Assembly (NCBI RefSeq): GCF_016695175.1 | Contig: NZ_CP068023.1 | Location: forward strand, 3,529,501-3,593,500 | Source of the DNA: Pseudoalteromonas sp. GCY | GTDB taxonomy: Bacteria > Pseudomonadota > Gammaproteobacteria > Enterobacterales > Alteromonadaceae | Direction of reading: 5' to 3' | DNA: 64,000 nucleotides | Shown: positions 1-7,226 of the stretch, piece after piece | How positions within the stretch are numbered: the stretch's first letter is position 1 | Layout: every line of letters starts with the position of its first letter | Notes under the pieces: generated by a model | What the model was told of the DNA's origin: nothing | The model's database searches: none | What the model saw: only the letters and a program-made list of their open reading frames with translations | Translations under genes and position numbers: made by a program

Positions 1-651
1 TCACAATATGACAAACCGTTAAACTACAAGCTTGAACAGCTAGAAGACAAAGACTGGGAACGCGAGTGGATGGATAATTTCCACCCAATTAAGTTTGGCG
101 AGAGATTATGGATCTGCCCAAGCTGGCGTGATGTGCCAGATCCCAATGCTGTCAATGTGTTACTAGATCCAGGCCTTGCATTTGGTACTGGTACCCATGC
201 CACAACCGCACTTTGCCTGCAGTGGCTAGAACAACAAGACCTCAGTGGCAAAACGGTCGTTGATTTTGGCTGTGGCTCTGGGATTTTAGGCATTGCAGCA
301 ATCAAATTAGGCGCTGAGCGTGTGATTGGTATTGATATCGATCCACAAGCGCTTATCGCAAGCCGCGATAATGCCGAGCGTAATGGCGTTGCAGATAAGC
401 TAGAAGTGTATTTACCTGAAAATCAGCCGCAATTCAGTGCTGATATCGTTGTTGCTAATATTCTTGCACAGCCGCTGAGAGAGCTACACGAAATCATTCT
501 CGGCTTCTTGGGCGACAAAGGCGCCATCGCCATGTCTGGTATTTTAGAAGAGCAAGCGCAATCCGTTGCGGATGTTTACGCACCATTTTTAAAGCTAGAC
601 AACATTGCCCAACAGGGTGAATGGACGCGCGTCAGCGGTGTGAAAAAATAA
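1..651 (+). CDS. prmA: PrmA, ribosomal protein L11 methyltransferase (3' part)
   Basis: The reading frame is open from the first base, so the gene starts upstream of the window. PrmA trimethylates lysines and the N-terminus of ribosomal protein L11 using S-adenosylmethionine. The visible part carries the family's junction sequence ([16 protein letters not shown]), the class I methyltransferase motif I ([15 protein letters not shown]) and the NPPF-equivalent catalytic loop as [10 protein letters not shown]. The first ATG in frame (position 70) is internal, since homology continues upstream of it. It ends in TAA and is followed by a hairpin. The order prmA-dusB-fis is the usual one in gammaproteobacteria. 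Confidence 0.96.
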   Translation, partial: SQYDKPLNYKLEQLEDKDWEREWMDNFHPIKFGERLWICPSWRDVPDPNAVNVLLDPGLAFGTGTHATTALCLQWLEQQDLSGKTVVDFGCGSGILGIAAIKLGAERVIGIDIDPQALIASRDNAERNGVADKLEVYLPENQPQFSADIVVANILAQPLRELHEIILGFLGDKGAIAMSGILEEQAQSVADVYAPFLKLDNIAQQGEWTRVSGVKK

Positions 652-714
652 GGCTGCTAACGTAACGCTGACAAAAGTATCAGCGAGTCAATGAAAGTTA
701 GTAAGTTTTAACTG

Positions 715-749
715 GTAAAGCCTGTAATTAACAGGCTTTACGCATTTTT
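715..749 (+). terminator. Probable prmA terminator
   Basis: A perfect 11-bp stem (715-725 paired with 731-741, loop AATTA) lies 64 bases after the prmA stop codon and is followed by GCATTTTT. The T run is set back three bases from the stem, so this is a reasonable but not ideal intrinsic terminator. Confidence 0.6.
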
Positions 750-892
750 CACAGCTTAAATTTTCGGCTCAAATTGTACCTTTAAAATTGTTTTTGCATA
801 AATTTCGTGCAAATTATCTGGGCTCTCAGGTTGTTATCAAATGTCAACCCATAAAGTTCAAAAAAAAAGCAATTATGTTCAATTTATAACCT

Positions 893-929
893 TTGATTTT
901 TGCGAAAAAAACCGTAAACTTAGCGCCCC
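893..929 (+). promoter_or_regulatory. Putative dusB-fis promoter with GC-rich discriminator
   Basis: A -35-like TTGATT (893-898), a 16-bp spacer and a -10-like TAAACT (915-920) are followed directly by a GC-rich discriminator TAGCGCCCC (921-929). It sits about 26 bp before dusB in an otherwise AT-rich 303-bp gap (652-954) that holds no gene. GC-rich discriminators are typical of stringently controlled promoters, and the E. coli dusB-fis operon is one. The assignment is by inspection. Confidence 0.5.
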
Positions 930-954
930 TTGAGGTAAGGCGGATTAAACTGTA

Positions 955-1920
955 GTGCGTATTGGTCCATACCAACTTGAAAACAATCTTATCGTAGCAC
1001 CAATGGCTGGGATCACCGACAGACCGTTTCGACAACTGTGTCGACGTCTAGGTGCGGGGCTTGCGGTATCAGAAATGTTGTCTTCAAATCCAAAAGTGTG
1101 GAAAACCGATAAGTCGCAAAATCGCATGGATCACAGCGGTGAATCGGGCATTCGCTCGGTACAAATCGCAGGAGCAGATCCTGAGTTGATGGCGCAAGCA
1201 GCACAATTTAATGTCGCAAACGGTGCGCAGATCATAGATATCAATATGGGCTGCCCCGCTAAGAAAGTGAACAAGAAGCTTGCAGGCTCAGCATTGTTGC
1301 AATATCCAGAGTTGGTTGACGAAATCGTAACTGCTGTGGTTGCTGCCGTTGACGTACCTGTGTCGTTAAAAATCCGTACAGGATGGGACACAGACAATCG
1401 TAACGGTGTTGAGATTGCTCGCATAGCTGAACGTCGAGGCATTGCTTCGCTAGCCGTGCATGGCCGTACAAGAGCATGTATGTACAAGGGCGAAGCTGAA
1501 TACGCCACGATCAGAGAAATTAAACGTTCAGTATCTATTCCTGTGGTAGCAAACGGTGACATTACGTCTCCTGAAAAAGCGAAGCAGGTGCTGGAATACA
1601 CGGGCGCAGATGCCATTATGATTGGTCGAGCCGCCCAAGGTCGTCCTTGGATTTTCCGAGAAATAGACCACTATTTGCGAACCGGTGAACATTTGCCAGA
1701 ACCTGAAATAGCAGAGGTTCGAGCAATATTGATGGAGCACTTAGTAAATCTCCATCAATTCTATGGTGAGCCAATGGGAGCGCGCATCGCACGCAAGCAT
1801 GTATCTTGGTATTTGCAGGCCCATGACCAAGAAGGTCAATTTAGGCGAGTATTCAATGCCTTGGAGACGCCAGAAGCGCAAATCGAGGCATTAGAAGACT
1901 ATTTTGAAACATTAGGGTGA
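955..1920 (+). CDS. dusB: DusB, tRNA-dihydrouridine synthase B
   Basis: An FMN-dependent enzyme that reduces uridine to dihydrouridine in the D-loop of tRNAs. The 321-residue protein has the family length. It shows MAGITDRPFR near residue 17, the signature INMGCPAKKVN with the catalytic Cys at residue 100, HGRTRACMYKG, and ANGDI and IGRAAQGRPW of the FMN phosphate site. The start is GTG at 955: the protein then begins MRIGPYQL, collinear with E. coli DusB, and no in-frame ATG lies nearby. fis follows after 45 bp with no terminator between, so the two are probably co-transcribed. Confidence 0.95.
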   Translation: MRIGPYQLENNLIVAPMAGITDRPFRQLCRRLGAGLAVSEMLSSNPKVWKTDKSQNRMDHSGESGIRSVQIAGADPELMAQAAQFNVANGAQIIDINMGCPAKKVNKKLAGSALLQYPELVDEIVTAVVAAVDVPVSLKIRTGWDTDNRNGVEIARIAERRGIASLAVHGRTRACMYKGEAEYATIREIKRSVSIPVVANGDITSPEKAKQVLEYTGADAIMIGRAAQGRPWIFREIDHYLRTGEHLPEPEIAEVRAILMEHLVNLHQFYGEPMGARIARKHVSWYLQAHDQEGQFRRVFNALETPEAQIEALEDYFETLG

Positions 1921-1965
1921 ATGAATTTATTCATCCTTCAGGCTAACTAAGAAAGAGACATAACG

Positions 1966-2256
1966 ATGTTCGAACAAAATGTGACTTCTCCATTTATTAC
2001 TAACGCTCATGTTCAGTCACAAGAGAAACCGCAACCTTTGCGCGATGCAGTTAAAAAAGCTGTACATCACTACCTAAAGCAGCTTAATGGTCAAGACGTA
2101 CAAGACGTTTATGAGTTAGTTCTTTCTGAGCTTGAAGCACCTCTACTTGAAGAGGTTATGACTTATACTCGTGGTAACCAGACTCGTGCAGCGATCCTTT
2201 TAGGTATCAACCGTGGCACACTTCGCAAGAAGCTAAAAAAATACGGCATGAACTAA
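1966..2256 (+). CDS. fis: Fis, nucleoid-associated regulator
   Basis: A small DNA-bending protein that controls rRNA promoters, recombination and growth-phase gene expression as a homodimer. The 96-residue product (98 in E. coli) ends in the Fis/NtrC-type helix-turn-helix ([20 protein letters not shown]) followed by KKYGMN. The N-terminal half is shorter and diverged, as usual outside enterics. It is the second gene of dusB-fis and is closed by a strong terminator. Expected regulation is growth-phase and stringent control from the promoter upstream of dusB. Confidence 0.97.
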   Translation: MFEQNVTSPFITNAHVQSQEKPQPLRDAVKKAVHHYLKQLNGQDVQDVYELVLSELEAPLLEEVMTYTRGNQTRAAILLGINRGTLRKKLKKYGMN

Positions 2257-2281
2257 GTACTGCTGGTAAAATTTAGTTGAT

Positions 2282-2307
2282 AAAAAAGCACCTTCGGGTG
2301 CTTTTTT
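2282..2307 (+). terminator. fis terminator
   Basis: Stem GCACC/GGTGC extended by A6/T6 with a TTCG tetraloop (2293-2296), 25 bases after the fis stop codon. It is a textbook intrinsic terminator and could work in both directions. Confidence 0.93.
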
Positions 2308-2467
2308 ATTGTTTAAAATTCAGCAGCTAGCGGACATTTATCCTTTTCATATCGCACTTTTCTCATGTTTATCTCGCCTTTTAACATCGTCATCTTAACA
2401 ATAATGCGCTAAAATACCGGCTTTCTAAGCTAGCCCTTAACTAATCATTGAGGAAACCTGAACCATC

Positions 2468-4054
2468 ATGGATATACATCGTCCAATTCGTCGCGCCCTA
2501 CTAAGCGTGTCAGATAAAACCGGTATCGTTGAATTCGCCACAGCTCTTGCAGCTCAAGGCGTAGAAATTTTATCAACCGGCGGTACTTGCAAACTACTTG
2601 CAGACAACGGCATTAAAGTAACAGAAGTATCTGATTACACTGGCCACCCAGAAATCATGGATGGTCGCGTTAAAACGCTTCACCCAAAAGTGCACGGCGG
2701 TATCTTAGGACGTCGCGGTCAAGACGAAGACGTCATGACTGAAAACAATATTTCAGCAATCGATATGGTAGTAGTCAACTTATACCCCTTCGCACAAACT
2801 GTTGCGAAAGCTGACTGTAGCCTAGAAGATGCAATCGAAAACATCGATATTGGTGGTCCAACTATGGTTCGTGCTGCGGCTAAAAACCACAAAGATGTGA
2901 CCATTGTTGTAAATGCGAATGACTACAGCCGTGTCATTGAAGAAATGAAGGCGAACTCTGGCTCTACAACATACAAGACACGTTTCGACCTTGCTATATC
3001 GGCCTATGAGCATACCGCACAGTATGACGGCATGATTGCGAACTACTTCGGTAAAATGGTTCCGGATTATACGGAAGAAGCAGCAGAGGAAACCAAATTC
3101 CCTCGCACTATCAATATGCAATTCACTAAGAAGCAAGATATGCGCTACGGTGAAAACTCGCATCAAGACGCTGCTTTCTATGTTGAAAACAACATAGAAG
3201 AAGCATCCGTCGCGACGGCTAAACAACTTCAAGGTAAAGCGCTGTCTTATAACAATATCGCTGATACCGATGCAGCACTTGAGTGTGTTAAAGAGTTTGA
3301 TAAGCCGGCTTGTGTTATCGTAAAACACGCAAACCCTTGTGGTGTTGCAGTAGATGACAATATTCTTGCCGCCTATGACCGCGCATTTAAGACCGACCCA
3401 ACTTCTGCCTTCGGTGGTATCATCGCCTTTAACCGAGAGCTAGACGGCGATACTGCGGAGGCCATCGTAGCGCGTCAGTTTGTTGAAGTTATCATCGCGC
3501 CTAGCGTATCAGAAGAAGCCGCACAAATCGTTGCTGCGAAGCAAAATGTACGCTTGCTAGAATGTGGCCAGTGGTCAAACAAAACCACAGGTACTGATAT
3601 TAAGCGTGTTAATGGCGGTATCTTAGTACAAGATCGTGACCAAGGCATGGTTGGTTTGGACGACCTTAAGGTGGTTTCAAAACGTCAACCTACAGAGCAA
3701 GAACTAAAAGATCTACTGTTCTGCTGGAAAGTCGCTAAATTTGTTAAGTCTAACGCGATTGTTTACGCCCGTGATGGGATGACTATTGGTGTAGGCGCTG
3801 GTCAAATGAGCCGCGTATATTCTGCAAAAATTGCAGGGATCAAAGCCGCCGACGAAAACCTAGAAGTACCAGGTTCTGTGATGGCTTCTGATGCGTTCTT
3901 CCCATTCCGTGATGGCATTGACGCTGCTGCAGCTGCAGGTATCACCGCGGTTATCCAGCCGGGTGGTTCAATGCGTGATGAAGAGGTGATTGCCGCCGCT
4001 GATGAAGCGGGAATGGCAATGGTGTTTACCGGCATGCGCCACTTCCGCCATTAA
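2468..4054 (+). CDS. purH: PurH, bifunctional AICAR transformylase / IMP cyclohydrolase
   Basis: Catalyses the last two steps of IMP synthesis: formyl transfer from 10-formyl-tetrahydrofolate to AICAR, then ring closure. The 528 residues match the family. The N-terminal MGS-like cyclohydrolase domain begins [17 protein letters not shown] and contains STGGT and [12 protein letters not shown]. The C-terminal transformylase domain has RYGENSHQ, the catalytic KHANPCG and [10 protein letters not shown]. The start is ATG at 2468 after AGGAAACCTGAACC. No clear PurR box is visible upstream. A terminator follows, so the lipoprotein gene between purH and purD probably has its own promoter. Confidence 0.97.
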   Translation: MDIHRPIRRALLSVSDKTGIVEFATALAAQGVEILSTGGTCKLLADNGIKVTEVSDYTGHPEIMDGRVKTLHPKVHGGILGRRGQDEDVMTENNISAIDMVVVNLYPFAQTVAKADCSLEDAIENIDIGGPTMVRAAAKNHKDVTIVVNANDYSRVIEEMKANSGSTTYKTRFDLAISAYEHTAQYDGMIANYFGKMVPDYTEEAAEETKFPRTINMQFTKKQDMRYGENSHQDAAFYVENNIEEASVATAKQLQGKALSYNNIADTDAALECVKEFDKPACVIVKHANPCGVAVDDNILAAYDRAFKTDPTSAFGGIIAFNRELDGDTAEAIVARQFVEVIIAPSVSEEAAQIVAAKQNVRLLECGQWSNKTTGTDIKRVNGGILVQDRDQGMVGLDDLKVVSKRQPTEQELKDLLFCWKVAKFVKSNAIVYARDGMTIGVGAGQMSRVYSAKIAGIKAADENLEVPGSVMASDAFFPFRDGIDAAAAAGITAVIQPGGSMRDEEVIAAADEAGMAMVFTGMRHFRH

Positions 4055-4059
4055 TCAAT

Positions 4060-4091
4060 AAAGCGCGAAACTTATGAGTTTCGCGCTTTTT
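4060..4091 (+). terminator. purH terminator
   Basis: A perfect 12-bp stem (4060-4071 with 4078-4089) with loop TTATGA, followed by further T residues, five bases after the purH stop codon. Confidence 0.92.
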
Positions 4092-4154
4092 GTTTCAGCT
4101 AATTTCCAGTATTCTGGCTACAGCATAATCATAACAGAATGAAGGAAGCTAACG

Positions 4155-4991
4155 ATGAATCTAGGTATGAAATCTCTTATCGCTGCGGCAGTGTTTACCA
4201 CTTTAGTGGGCTGCAACGCGACAGAATCCAACTCCAGCCAAGCAGTACCAAGTGCGATTGCAAAAGCCGTTGCTAGCGACAATCGAGCTGAGAAAAATAG
4301 AGCCCGAGACCAGTATCGCCATCCAAGTGAAACGCTTGCTTTTTTTGGCATTGAACCATCAATGACCGTGGTAGAAATTGCACCTGGTGGTGGCTGGTAT
4401 AGCGAGATTTTAGCGCCCCTGGTTAAAGGTCAAGGCACCTATTATGCAGCGCACTTCCCTGCTGATTCAGATGTTGGCTACTATCAACGCTCATTAAAAA
4501 GCTACAAAGAAAAAGTAGCAACCAACCCAGACTATAGTGAAGTAAAGATCACGGAATTTGCACCAATGACACACAGCAATATTGCGCCACAAGGCAGTGC
4601 AGACGTGGTACTTACCTTCCGTAATGTGCATAACTGGTACATGGGTAAAGGGGATGAAGGTGTACTTAGCGCGTTCAACGCGTTTAATAAGGCACTGAAA
4701 CCAGGTGGTATTTTAGGTGTGGTTGAACACCGTCTGCCTGAGCACCGTCAACTTGAGGATCAAAAGTCGTCAGGTTATATGAAGCAAAGTTATGTTGTTG
4801 ATATCGCCAAGCAAGCTGGGTTTGAATTAGTTGCAAGCAGCGACATTAACGCCAACCCGCTAGACAGCGCCAATCACCCGAAAGGTGTCTGGACTCTGCC
4901 ACCTCGCTTAGCGCTAGGTGATGAAAAAGCAGCGCAATATAAAGCGATTGGGGAAAGCGACCGCATGACCTTAAAATTCAAAAAGCTTTAA
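4155..4991 (+). CDS. Exported methyltransferase-like lipoprotein (COG4798 type)
   Basis: A 278-residue protein. Residues 1-20 form a lipoprotein signal peptide ending in the lipobox LVGC (Cys20). The rest is a class I SAM-methyltransferase fold: RDQYRHPSETLAFFGI leads into motif I VVEIAPGGGW (72-81), then VVLTFRNVHNW and LKPGGILGVVEHR. This matches the predicted methyltransferase family COG4798. The start at 4155 has AAGGA eight bases upstream. It lies alone between the purH terminator and purD, with 15 bp to purD, so it may be co-transcribed with purD. No substrate is known. A SAM-type fold outside the cytoplasm is odd, because SAM is not expected there. Confidence 0.8.
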   Translation: MNLGMKSLIAAAVFTTLVGCNATESNSSQAVPSAIAKAVASDNRAEKNRARDQYRHPSETLAFFGIEPSMTVVEIAPGGGWYSEILAPLVKGQGTYYAAHFPADSDVGYYQRSLKSYKEKVATNPDYSEVKITEFAPMTHSNIAPQGSADVVLTFRNVHNWYMGKGDEGVLSAFNAFNKALKPGGILGVVEHRLPEHRQLEDQKSSGYMKQSYVVDIAKQAGFELVASSDINANPLDSANHPKGVWTLPPRLALGDEKAAQYKAIGESDRMTLKFKKL

Positions 4992-5006
4992 TAGGAAAAT
5001 TTCGCC

Positions 5007-6290
5007 ATGAATGTACTAGTCATTGGCAGCGGTGGACGTGAGCATGCGCTTGCGTTCAAAGCCGCACAAAACCCATCTGTAAAAACGGTTTTTGTAGCAC
5101 CAGGTAACGCAGGTACTGCGCTTGAGCCTAAACTCGAAAACGTGGCTATCGGCGTTGAAGATATCGATGCCTTAGTCGTCTTTGCTAAAGAAAACAATGT
5201 GCAATTAACCATTGTTGGCCCTGAAGCGCCACTGGTTATCGGTGTAGTTGACCGTTTCCGTGAAGAAGGCTTAGCTATTTTTGGACCTACTCAAGCGGCA
5301 GCACAGTTGGAAGGTTCAAAGTCGTTTACTAAAGACTTTTTAGCACGTCACGATATTCCAACAGCGGCTTATCAAACGTTTGAAGAAATTGAGCCTGCGC
5401 TTGCCTACTTGAAAGCGCAAGGTGCACCTATCGTCGTTAAGGCTGATGGTCTTGCTGCTGGTAAAGGGGTCATCGTGGCAATGACCGAAGCGGAAGCGGA
5501 AGAAGCTATCCGCGATATGCTTGCGGGGAATGCTTTTGGTGAAGCAGGCAGCCGCGTGGTTATTGAAGAGTTTTTAGAAGGTGAAGAAGCCTCTTTCATC
5601 GTCATGGTAGACGGCAAAAATGTACTTCCTTTTGCCACCAGCCAAGATCACAAACGTGCATACGATGGTGATAAAGGCCCAAATACAGGTGGTATGGGTG
5701 CATACTCTCCAGCTCCTGTAGTCACGCCAGATATTCATGACCGCATTATGGCCGAAGTGATCAATCCAACGGTTGAAGGTATGGCTAAAGAAGGCCACCC
5801 TTATACAGGTTTCCTATACGCAGGTTTAATGATCACAGCGGACGGCACACCAAAAGTTATCGAGTATAACTGCCGCTTTGGCGACCCTGAAACACAACCT
5901 ATCATGTTACGCCTACAATCTGATTTAGTTGAGCTGATTGAAGCGGCAAACCGTGAAGAGCTTGATCAAACATCGATTGAATTCGATCCGCGAGCTGCTG
6001 TTGGTGTTGTGCTTGCAGCTAGTGGCTACCCGGGCAACTACCCTAAGGGTGACGCTATTTCAGGTCTTCAAGTGAACTACCCTGAAGGTGAAAAGGTGTT
6101 CCATGCTGGTACTAAGCAAGATGGCGAGCATGTAGTCACCGCTGGTGGTCGAGTATTATGTGCAACGGCCCTTGGCCACACGGTAACCGAAGCGCAAAAA
6201 CGTGCCTACTCTCTAGTGAAAGACATTCACTGGGATGGCGTAGAGTACCGCACAGATATCGCATATCGCGCAATCGCACGCGAAAGCTAA
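5007..6290 (+). CDS. purD: PurD, phosphoribosylamine-glycine ligase
   Basis: An ATP-grasp enzyme joining phosphoribosylamine and glycine to GAR, the second step of purine synthesis. The 427 residues match the family. Features seen: N-terminal MNVLVIGSGGREHALAFK, GPEAPLVIGVVD, the ATP-grasp segment APIVVKADGLAAGKGV, HKRAYDGDKGPNTGGMGAYSP, and the metal-binding YNCRFGDPETQ. It starts at ATG 5007 after AGGAAAATTTCGCC. purH is nearby but separated by a terminator and the lipoprotein gene. A strong terminator follows. Confidence 0.97.
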   Translation: MNVLVIGSGGREHALAFKAAQNPSVKTVFVAPGNAGTALEPKLENVAIGVEDIDALVVFAKENNVQLTIVGPEAPLVIGVVDRFREEGLAIFGPTQAAAQLEGSKSFTKDFLARHDIPTAAYQTFEEIEPALAYLKAQGAPIVVKADGLAAGKGVIVAMTEAEAEEAIRDMLAGNAFGEAGSRVVIEEFLEGEEASFIVMVDGKNVLPFATSQDHKRAYDGDKGPNTGGMGAYSPAPVVTPDIHDRIMAEVINPTVEGMAKEGHPYTGFLYAGLMITADGTPKVIEYNCRFGDPETQPIMLRLQSDLVELIEAANREELDQTSIEFDPRAAVGVVLAASGYPGNYPKGDAISGLQVNYPEGEKVFHAGTKQDGEHVVTAGGRVLCATALGHTVTEAQKRAYSLVKDIHWDGVEYRTDIAYRAIARES

Positions 6291-6307
6291 TTCGCGTTAA
6301 GCTTTGC

Positions 6308-6333
6308 AAGGCCAGCTTGACGCTGGCCTTTTT
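6308..6333 (+). terminator. purD terminator
   Basis: Stem AAGGCCAGC/GCTGGCCTT (6308-6316 with 6322-6330), loop TTGAC, then TTTC. It lies 17 bases after the purD stop codon. Confidence 0.92.
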
Positions 6334-6404
6334 CATTTTTACACACTGCGTTTCTAAGTTTGTAATGGTATCCTACCCTTTTATGAGCATTTTTAGGGGC
6401 AAAG

Positions 6405-7226
6405 ATGCAAGTACAAGGTACACTCAGCAAGTTGAAATCAGCGCTTGTTGAGCCTATTCAATATCAATTACCCGTGGGTGATAACTTAGTATCGCTCAAC
6501 GATTACTTTGGTAAACCAGTTACCCTTACCTTCACCGGCAATATATTTTGCAGTAGCTGTGGTAAAAAAACCAAAAAGAGCTATTCGCAAGGCCACTGTT
6601 TCGTGTGTATGAAAAAGCTCGCTAGCTGCGACATGTGCATTATGAAGCCAGAGACCTGCCACTATGATCAAGGTACCTGTCGTGAACCCCAATGGGGCGA
6701 AGAGAACTGTATGATCCCGCACTATGTGTACTTAGCCAATACCTCAGGTCTTAAAGTTGGGATCACTCGTCATACGCAGATCCCAACGCGTTGGGTAGAT
6801 CAAGGCGCAACGCAAGCACTGCCGATTTTTAAGGTGCAAACCCGTCACCAGTCAGGATTAGTGGAAGTGGCGCTGGCTCAGTTTATTGCCGATAAGACTA
6901 ACTGGCGCAATATGCTCAAAGGCATCAATCCTGAAATAGACCTCAAAGCCGAAGCCGCTAAGCTTATTCCCGAGATCCAAGCAAGGCTCGACGAGCTTGC
7001 TGAACTCTTTGGTGCAACCGCCATTGAAGTGCTGGACGAGAAAGTGGTTGATCTCACCTTCCCTGTAGAGCAGCACCCGAGCAAAATCAGCTCGTTTAAC
7101 TTTGATAAAGACCCTGTAGTATCAGGCGTGCTTGAAGGGATCAAAGGCCAATACCTTATTTTTGATAATGGCGTGATCAATATCCGTAAGTTTACCTCCT
7201 ACGAAATCACCTTCTCTGACGAATAA
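6405..7226 (+). CDS. DUF2797 protein with Cys clusters and a GIY-YIG-like core
   Basis: A 273-residue protein that I place in DUF2797. It has nine cysteines between residues 49 and 102 (C49xxC52, C65xxC68, C75xxC78, C85, C92, C102), which suggests zinc or Fe-S binding. The following segment YVYLANTSGLKVGITR (107-122), with R129 and E154 further on, resembles the GIY-YIG nuclease layout. No function is established that I know of. The start at 6405 is preceded by AGGGGCAAAG. The last 28 bp overlap the 3' end of the convergent GGDEF/EAL gene. It could be a nucleic-acid-binding protein or nuclease; that is inference. Confidence 0.75.
   Translation: MQVQGTLSKLKSALVEPIQYQLPVGDNLVSLNDYFGKPVTLTFTGNIFCSSCGKKTKKSYSQGHCFVCMKKLASCDMCIMKPETCHYDQGTCREPQWGEENCMIPHYVYLANTSGLKVGITRHTQIPTRWVDQGATQALPIFKVQTRHQSGLVEVALAQFIADKTNWRNMLKGINPEIDLKAEAAKLIPEIQARLDELAELFGATAIEVLDEKVVDLTFPVEQHPSKISSFNFDKDPVVSGVLEGIKGQYLIFDNGVINIRKFTSYEITFSDE

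Noticed and set aside
1131..1616. 161-codon open frame on the minus strand inside dusB
   Set aside because: Lies wholly opposite a well-conserved gene, has no ribosome binding site and gives a low-complexity Ala/Ser/Thr-rich product.
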